Assembly: GCA_000697335.1 (NCBI GenBank) | Contig: JNEM01006223.1 | Location: 1 to 17,187 of the forward strand | DNA from: Conidiobolus incongruus B7586 | Lineage: Eukaryota; Entomophthoromycota; Entomophthoromycetes; Entomophthorales; Conidiobolaceae | Direction of reading: 5' to 3' | Length of the DNA stretch: 17,187 bases | Shown here: positions 10,224 to 17,187 of the stretch, in pieces | How the letters are laid out: every line of letters begins with the position of its first letter | How positions within the stretch are numbered: the first letter of the stretch is position 1 | Made by a program: the position numbers and the translations under genes | The notes under the pieces: model-generated | Seen by the model: the letters and a program-made list of their open reading frames with translations, nothing else | Database searches by the model: none | Told to the model about the DNA's origin: nothing

Positions 10224-13200
10224 TAAATTTAAATATGTAAACTTTAACGTGCTTGTATAAGACATTCAAGATACTATAATGAGTACAACATTGAAATATT
10301 ATCTCAGTTATTAATAATATTTAAATTATTATTAATTTGAATTTTTTTTATTTGGTATGATTATTTTAAATAATAAAAGTTATTTTATTTAATTTTAGAT
10401 ATTATATTATTTTTTAATAATTAAAATTTTTTCTGTAATTAAATAATAAATCAATAAATATTTTGATTATTCAAAATATTTCTAATAATTGATATAAATA
10501 GGTTATAAATTATAAAATTATAATATAATTGATAATATCTACACTTTCAAAATGGATGAGATATTATGATTATAATATAATTAAAATATATTTATATAAA
10601 GTTTATTAGTAATATAATAGAATTTTGAAAGCTATTGATATTACATTAAATATTCATTATATAATATTATAGATTAAATTTTGATGGAACTATAGTCATA
10701 AATAAATACAGTTAAATATAGTTAAAAAGAATTTTTTATTAACTTGTAATTATCTATTAACCAGTAATTTTTATAAAAATTCTGTTAATTCATCTTGGAA
10801 TTCAAATATATATTAAATAAATCATAAAAATAATATTTCATATTAATTAATCAAGGATTTAAGTTTACATATTATTCTTTGAGCAATACGTAAAACAATT
10901 TCAATATTAAAATAAAGGGGATAGCCATATTGTTAATTAGAATGAATAAAAATTTGAGAGGAAAAATAATTTGAATTGAAATAATTTGAAAAGACTTATG
11001 ATTAATGTGAATTAGCAATATTAATATATCCAAAATATAAATTGATTTGATCATATTTTCATAGCTATTAAAATATAAGGATATATACTTTTTGATATTT
11101 TAAACTAGAAATAATCCATATTGGAAAAAATTCACAAATTAAAAATTACTAATAGAAATCAAGTTTATAATTAATAACAATGTCATAGGATCTATAATCT
11201 AATAAATATCAGTTAATGATGAATAGTAAATCGGTTTTCATTTGTTAACGAGTATCAGTTTATAATAAAATATTTAATTAAAATAAATAATATTAGGATT
11301 TTTGCAAATCAGCAAATATTAAAAATTTTTAAAAAAATAATAATATTAAATTCTTTATATCTATATTAAAAATATCATTTGTATACCTTATAAATTTCAG
11401 CTTAATAATAATTTAGCCAAATTATTTAACTATTTGATCCATATTAAAAGTGATTAATAAAATCATTATATCCTCAAATTGTTATAATATATTAGTCACT
11501 TTACAATTAATTAATTATCACATTTAAATTAATTTTACAAGGCTTTTAAATATGCAAAAATGGCAAAAAAATTCTATATTTTTAATTAATACTAAGTTTT
11601 TAAAAATATATTAAAATAATTTTTTAAATGAATATTTATAAAAAATTCAATATTTATATATTTTAGTAATTATAAAATATATTTTGAATCAACTATAATT
11701 AATATATATGAATTTATTTTAAAATAATAATTTAATAAAAATAATACGATCAAAATTTAATTTTAATAGAAATTTTCATTATAATTTCAAACTAATTGTA
11801 AATTATATAAAATATCTAAGTATATAAAAAATTCAAGCTGAATTTATATAATGAGGAAACTTTATAATTAACAAAACCTATTACTATTACAATAAAATTC
11901 CAATATAGTTATTAAACATAGCTAATGCTTAAGTTCATATTAAGGAATATATTAATATCAAACTTCAGTTTCATTATCATAAATTTTACCAATATGAAAA
12001 TTATTTAATTAAAAAAGGGTTTTTGGAACTGAAAAAAGATTGAATAATATGTATATATATATATATATATTCAAAGATCTGTTAGTACTTTAACTATACT
12101 TCATTATTTTTCTAATTAATATTAATTATTTTTTAAAGTTTATAATACTATAAGATTATATTAATAATTTAATTGTTAATAATCCAATTTTAAAGTTTAA
12201 CCTGTTATTAACAATTCAAAAGTATCAATTTTTTAATAATAAAAAGATATTTTTTAAATTATACTGGATATTTTTAATGATCAAATTACAATCATATATC
12301 CCCTATAATAATAATTATTATTACTTCAAATTTATAAGGTAATTTTAAAAAATAATTTTATTAAAATAATACATAAATATGTTATTATATTGGTTAGTAA
12401 TTATAATATGAGGAACTTTTATATTAACATTAATTAAATATAATTATTTTTAGGTAAAAATTTCCATTTGTAACGTTTATTTAAAAATATTAAAATTAGT
12501 TGACTAGATAGCTTCTTCATAAACAAAACTTCTATTAATAATCTAATTAAAAATATCACAATATATTATCTGTAATAATTATTAATTATAACAATACTTT
12601 TTAAATCTTATAAAAATAAATTTAAATTGATATAAAATAAGAATTACTTTATTTAGTATATATTTGGGAAAATAAAACTATTAACTTGCAAATTTTAAAT
12701 TGTTATGAAATAGATGGTAATTTACTAATTACTTAATAAAATAATTTTTATTAATAAATCATATTTACATTATTAATCATGATATATATATATTAACTAT
12801 CACGAATATATAATCGAATTATTAAATTAATTTTAAATATTTCTATTATTTAAATTTATTTCAATTAGAGTATTATACTTAATTCAAAAGGTGAATTTAA
12901 AATACTGTAATAGGAGTTAACTAGTTTAAATATTATTCAACTCATATTTTTAATTAGTTTCATATAATAATCAAATAGAAATCCCAATATAACAATATTT
13001 ATAATAAATATAATGATAATTAATTTCAATTAAAGTTAAATAATTAATATACTAAAATTTTTAAGTTATTATTCAATTCAGTAAGTAACTAAAAATTTAT
13101 TTTAGTTAGAAAATGTAGTGATGACATCACACAATTTAAATTCGAAAATTATGATAAAATTGAATTTTATATTGAAGAATTTGTTAATTTTTATGAGTCT

Positions 13201-13300
13201 ATACATACAATTGAATTATATTATGTTTTAGAATTTATAATCGCTTAGTTCAACTATTTAATTTTGTTGGATATATTGTAAAGGTTCTTACTATTACTAT
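10224..13300. other. AT-rich gene desert
   Basis: About 3 kb of almost pure A/T sequence. The only open stretch of any length, 10872-11054 on the minus strand, encodes an Ile/Leu/Phe-rich low-complexity peptide with no family resemblance and no codon bias. I found no tRNA, no gene remnant and no long repeat here. Confidence 0.65.
12052..12070. repeat. (TA)n microsatellite
   Basis: A perfect alternating TA run of 19 bases, the longest dinucleotide run noticed in the window. Confidence 0.85.
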
Positions 13301-13497
13301 TATTGACCATTTTTGTGACCTTAATATCAATGAATGGGATAATATGTTTTGAGATTTTGGATTAGAAGTGATGTACAATGGGGTCAATGATGTAAATTAT
13401 ATGGAATAAAAATAGAGGGATGTAAACTATAAAAGGCTAAACTCAATAATCTAAAATATCATAGTTATTGCCCTGTACAAATAAAAAAATATCTAAC

Positions 13498-13611
13498 CAG
13501 CTCATTCGAAAGAAACATGACATGACCCCAAATTCCAATTGATTGTTCATCAAGGATGGAAGAATAAGCCACTAGAATCAAGTCATCAGTCTTTAGTTTG
13601 ATAAAAGTTTC
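13498..13611 (-). other. Candidate coding exon or exon relic of unknown gene
   Basis: On the minus strand 38 codons are open from 13611, directly after an acceptor-like TTATATTAG, to 13498, just before GTTAGA. The frame stays open 11 codons further, to a TAA. Base composition is clearly richer in G+C than the flanks, and the peptide has the mixed composition of real protein (it contains KLKTDDLILVAYSSILDEQ and GIWGHVMFLSNEL). Possible flanking introns of about 49 bases (upstream, GTTCAG donor) and 47 bases (downstream) have the size usual in this genome, but both donors are poor. An ATG at 13693-13691 could begin a first exon. I do not recognise the family. It may be a small gene, a terminal exon or a decayed fragment. 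Confidence 0.3.
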
Positions 13612-13711
13612 CTAATATAAAATCGTGACAATGAATGATAATTGTAAAAAATTTCTGAACAAAGTAATATAGATCATAATCATCAATTGACATTAAAATA
13701 CCTGAAAAAAA

Positions 13712-13742
13712 GTAATAATAATAATAATATTATTATTATTAC
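13712..13742. repeat. Trinucleotide palindrome (TAA)n/(TTA)n hairpin
   Basis: Two perfect 14-base arms, GTAATAATAATAAT and its reverse complement, flank a 3-base AAT centre. The sequence can fold as a hairpin or cruciform. It lies between the minus-strand candidate exon and the promoter region of the BED gene. Copy number is likely to vary between strains. Confidence 0.8.
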
Positions 13743-13749
13743 AATTACC

Positions 13750-14093
13750 AAAGCCACCTTAATATTCTATTAGATTTTAATTAAAATTATTGAGAATTTT
13801 TATATTTTACTCTTGTTACGTTGTTAATTTTATCTTTTTCTATAACTTTAGTTTTACTGTTTTTTTATTAAAAAAATCAGCTTTAATCAATTATTAATTT
13901 TCTTATTTTTTTTTTGGTTTGGGACTGTTTCGTTTAATTTTTTTTGTTGTTAACAAAAAATCATTCATTTTGGGTTATTGAGCAATTTAATTATTTTTTC
14001 ATTTTTTATTAATACTTGAGTTGGATCATATCTTGGTATTCTTGTATTAAGTTCAATTCTCACAATACTAAACAATTATCAATTAGAATTATC
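13750..14093 (+). promoter_or_regulatory. T-rich upstream region of the BED-finger gene
   Basis: The sense strand is strongly T-rich, with runs of eight to nine T near 13908-13916 and 13938-13946. It contains no long open frame in phase with the gene apart from the 26 codons directly before the ATG at 14094. Pyrimidine-rich leaders are common in fungal promoters. I saw no clear TATA or sense CCAAT box at the spacing used by the other genes. Confidence 0.35.
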
Positions 14094-15314
14094 ATGGTTA
14101 AGGTCAGATACCCTGTGTGGAAGTATTATTCTATAGTCACTGAAGATAATAGAGAAAAGGCGAAATGTATTTTTTGTAATAAAATATTTAGTAATATACC
14201 GGAAAGGATGGAAAAACACCTTATCTATGTAGGTTTCAATTATTTTTATCACTTGTGTTAATAGTTTGATCACTAGTTTGATTTGATTTCTGACTTTACT
14301 TTGCTTGATTTAGAGATGTACTGGAAACCCTTCACCAAATGCAATACAAGAGGTTTCACAGCTTTATAGTGATAGGGTATCTAATATCCTTCACAAGACT
14401 TCAGTTCCTACACCAAAAGTGCCATCTAACATCCCTGGGGTGACTTCAATACCGCCCCCACCTCCTTCGCCTCCAATACTTCCAAAAACATTACCTCCAT
14501 TGCAAGATCTGCAATTTCCTCCGAGGGCTAGTGGAGCGCAATCTAAAGCCACCCAACAGAGCAGAAAAGATATTGAAAGGTTGAAGCCTTACGAAAAAGG
14601 AATTAAAGAAACTTCGCTAATAGATCAACTTAAACTCAGTCAATTAACCACAGAAGAACGCCGAGAATTAGACATTTATTTAACCGAATTCTTCAAAGTA
14701 AGTGGATTTGATACTTTAGCTAGCTTAAAAATTTACAATAATTTTAGAAACTTGAAGATAAAAGAGGTCAAACCTCACACGAAAGTCCAGTACAGTCCAC
14801 GAGTATGGAAGGGATAGCAAGGAGTTCGCCTTCAAAAAGTCAACAAGAGCTCAGAAGGACTATTTTACAACCTCTTAAAACGGATTTAGCAGATGCAGGT
14901 CATTTAATAGGTCAAAAAACCCTTAAGGATCTAGTTCAAATAGAATACTCTTTAAGTCAATTACAAGTCACCGTTCAGCAAATAAATCAAGCAGTTCTCA
15001 AATTAAAACAAGACCTTCAAAAGATCCTGCAGCGGCAGGGAAGTTTATCCGAGCGGCATATGGATTCTTCCCTTGCGCAAGAGCCACCGTCCACACCCAC
15101 GGACGTTAGACCCTCCCCTATACAGCTCAATTTGGGACTTGGCAAGAAACCGATGCAGGAACCTCCAATACAACCGGCGGAGCAAGATAGATCTTCTCAC
15201 GGTAACTTGGATACGCCCACACCTACTAAGGTTCAACCCCACCAACACCTACATTTACATTTGAATTCGAGTTCAAGGTCTCCAGAAGATCATAATACGA
15301 CATATTACACTTAA
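14094..15314 (+). CDS. BED-type zinc finger, proline-rich, coiled-coil protein, 3 exons
   Basis: Spliced protein of 361 residues from exons 14094-14228, 14314-14697 and 14748-15314, with introns of 85 and 50 bases. Residues 6-47 form a BED finger: the aromatic YPVWKYY start, C25 and C28, then H42 and C47. The last Cys is supplied only after the first intron is removed. Residues about 82-115 are proline-rich (five consecutive Pro at 92-96). A charged helical stretch follows at about 131-173. Residues 235-266 show a perfect a/d heptad series: L235, I238, L242, L245, V249, I252, V256, L259, L263, I266. The C terminus is Pro/Ser/His-rich. BED fingers bind DNA in hAT transposases and chromatin factors; no RNase H-like catalytic domain is present. 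A dimeric nuclear DNA-binding protein, perhaps transposon-derived, is the best inference. The second intron also reads as hAT-like coding sequence. Alternatively the locus is a decaying transposase fragment. Confidence 0.72.
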
Positions 15315-15436
15315 TTTATTTACTCAACCTATGGAAAAAGGGTATTCTCACAACTTGCTCCTCAACTCACCCACACTAGGATGTAACAATATTCAAAAGA
15401 TAAAATATATAATATTTAGCAGTATAAATTATCTTT

Positions 15437-15442
15437 AATAAA
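15437..15442 (+). terminator. Likely poly(A) signal of the BED gene
   Basis: AATAAA lies 122 bases after the TAA stop. The first 70 bases of the 3' side (about 15325-15395) remain richer in G+C and fit a 3' untranslated region. Other AATAAA hexamers follow in the A/T-rich spacer, so the choice is uncertain. Confidence 0.35.
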
Positions 15443-15815
15443 TACAAATTATTACATATAATAATAATGTCTAACTTAAGAAAATTACAAATATAACTTT
15501 AAAATTAAAAATGAAAAAAAAAATAAATTATAAAAAAGTTTTTTAAAAATTAAATTAAGAAAATAATGAATAAAAAAAAATTTAATTAAATCCCATATGA
15601 AAAATTAATTTAAATAAAATACAATAATAATAAACAAATTAATTAATAAATTTAAATTTAATAAATATAATTTTATTAAAATTAAAATTTATACAGAACA
15701 TATATATATACTATAATAATTAATTTATAATTATAATAAAAAAATTTTTTTGATAGATTTTAATAATAATTAATATCAATTTTAATAAAATTTCTATAAA
15801 AAAAAGTTCAATAAC
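15443..15815. other. AT-rich intergenic spacer
   Basis: Almost only A and T, with A-runs. No frame, RNA gene or motif could be supported. Confidence 0.65.
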
Positions 15816-15820
15816 AATTG

Positions 15821-16100
15821 ATGAAGAATAATCTTGTGCATCACTCAAGAAACCCCAATTACCACACTGATTCAAGAAGTCACATTGGTGGTACCTCATT
15901 TCATGAACTGCTTGAACCTATCATTTAATAATCTCATCTTTCCAAAAGTATTGAATATTTAATTTATTTGCAGTATGCCATTTTCACCTGATTTGGTGAA
16001 TTCTATTAATTTCCCCTAATTTTGTGGTAACCTATTGCTTACCACTGGAGATTCCACGTTACCCACTTAAAACATATTTCCTCCAGCAGTTACGTTTTTC
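15821..16100. other. G+C-richer island with coding-like stretches, unassigned
   Basis: About 280 bases stand out in composition from pure A/T flanks. On the plus strand an ATG at 15821 opens 35 codons to a stop at 15926-15928. On the minus strand, from about 15922 down to 15815, a longer mixed-composition reading (AVHEMRYHQCDFLNQCGNWG) is open, and other open pieces follow at about 15980-16090 but are separated by stops. I recognise no family on either strand. A gene relic, a small gene or a noncoding transcript are all possible. Confidence 0.3.
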
Positions 16101-17187
16101 ATAATATAATTAAAAATAATAAAAATTTTTATTAAGTTTATGTTTCTTAAACTAATTTAATTAAAAATTAATTTCATTTTAAAATAAATAATATTTTCTT
16201 TTTTTTTTTAAAAAAAAAATACTCCAATTATTTTTGATAATTAATTATTTAATAATAAATATTAATATCAAAGTATTAATATAATAGTAATTTAATAATA
16301 AATTTTTTTAAGAAAAGATTTAAAGTTAATATACTTAATTTAATATTTTTTTATTTAAATTAAAGATTTTATTATTTTTAAAATATAATATCCTTGTTTT
16401 ATATCTGTATTTATTAAATAAATATTTTATTAGTATTTTTTAGAAAAAAGTAAAATATATAATGTTGTAAAACACCATTATTTATAGTCCATAGGTTTTG
16501 GGATGGTGAAAATTTGTATTGGAATTATTATCATTGGAAGTCATTCTTTCAGATCAAAAAGGTTGTATTAGATTTGATTATGAAAAGGTGATAAAAACAA
16601 GTATCAAACTAAGAGAGTTTATTATTATTCAATAAAATATGTATTTATATTATGAAAAATGAAATTAAAATACTAGTTATATTTATCAAAGCATTATCTA
16701 TTAACAAGAACATGCCTTATTTTATGACATATATATATAATATATAATAAGTAATTTGGTTATTTTTAAATTAATAATAAATTATTATTTAGTAATTAAA
16801 TCAATTATATTATCTTTAATACAAAATATATTAACTTATTTATACCACATATGAGTTAATATGATAATTTAAGGATTTGAATTAGTTTTAAATTAATAAT
16901 TACAATATAATTTATAATCAGAAAATTTATTAACTATTCATAATAAAGACTGTTATACTATGATTAATTTGATAGTCATTATTAAGCCATTTATATTATT
17001 AATTTTTATATTATTTCCGTTTTTATTTTATGATTTTAAAAATATCTATCTTTAGTTCTAATATAAATAAAATTATAATTAATAATATAATAATAATTTA
17101 AATTTAATAAATTTTTTTAATTATATTATTTATATTTAAACTATTCAAATATTATAAAATATTATAATTTCATTAATATAAATAATT
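16101..17187. other. AT-rich spacer with a small richer patch
   Basis: Mostly A/T sequence with closed frames. The patch at about 16480-16600 is less extreme. After an AG at 16490-16491 it has an open plus-strand run of about 32 codons (starting FWDGENLYWNYYHWK) that ends in a TGA. No family is recognised and no flanking gene structure is visible. Confidence 0.5.

Noticed and set aside
10872-11054. 60-codon minus-strand frame with a hydrophobic product
   Set aside because: Low-complexity Ile/Leu/Phe peptide expected by chance in A/T-rich DNA; no motif, no splice context and no composition shift.
14016-14093. Upstream extension of the BED protein from a TTG
   Set aside because: Nuclear genes start at ATG; the first in-frame ATG at 14094 directly precedes the BED finger.
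15045-15264. Alternative frames on both strands within the last BED-gene exon
   Set aside because: Shadows of the long exon 3 frame, which is joined in register to the BED finger and carries the regular heptads.
13400-15500. Complete hAT transposon around the BED gene
   Set aside because: No terminal inverted repeats, target duplications or catalytic domain were found flanking the gene.
16491-16590. Plus-strand 32-codon coding-like patch
   Set aside because: Too short, without a start, a family match or supporting splice structure; noted only as a mild composition change.

Overview
The window looks like nuclear DNA of a fungus with a very AT-rich genome. The genes have many short spliceosomal introns (mostly 45-55 bases, GTAAGT- or GTAAYT-type donors, TTTTAG-type acceptors, some with a TACTAAT- or CTAAT-like branch site), AATAAA poly(A) signals, a Pol III tRNA gene and a sterol C-14 reductase. 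An early-diverging AT-rich lineage such as Entomophthoromycotina (Conidiobolus-like) is a reasonable guess. Sterol synthesis argues against anaerobic gut fungi. The lineage is inference only.

Layout. 1-1079: AT-rich spacer. 1255-3495 (+): an eight-exon amidohydrolase of the YtcJ/NfdA (Amidohydro_3) type with an N-terminal membrane anchor. 3568-4296 (-): a five-exon VPS68/TMEM50-family endosomal membrane protein, tail to tail with the amidohydrolase and only 72 bases from it. 5492-6823 (-): a two-exon delta14-sterol reductase (ERG24). 7900-7971 (+): tRNA-Glu(TTC). About 8092-10223 (-): a full-length, intron-retaining and heavily decayed second copy of the amidohydrolase, inverted relative to the intact one. 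About 10.2-13.3 kb: an AT-rich desert. 13.3-13.65 kb: a small island with coding-like stretches. 14094-15314 (+): a three-exon gene for a BED-finger, proline-rich, coiled-coil protein. 15.3-17.2 kb: AT-rich spacer with two small richer islands (15.82-16.10 and 16.48-16.60 kb).

The genes do not form one pathway. ERG24 (ER sterol synthesis) and VPS68 (endosome/vacuole sorting) are housekeeping membrane proteins. The amidohydrolase and its dead copy record a local inverted duplication that now brackets VPS68, ERG24 and the tRNA. The BED protein is probably a DNA-binding factor with hAT-transposase ancestry. The three housekeeping-type genes each carry a sense CCAAT box 119-129 bases before the start codon.

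I saw no CRISPR array, no prokaryotic operon and no recognisable LTR or other virus-like element. I found no convincing new multi-gene system. The points most worth checking are a possible intron made from transposase-like coding sequence in the BED gene, the paired live and dead amidohydrolases, and the unexplained coding-like islands either side of the BED gene.
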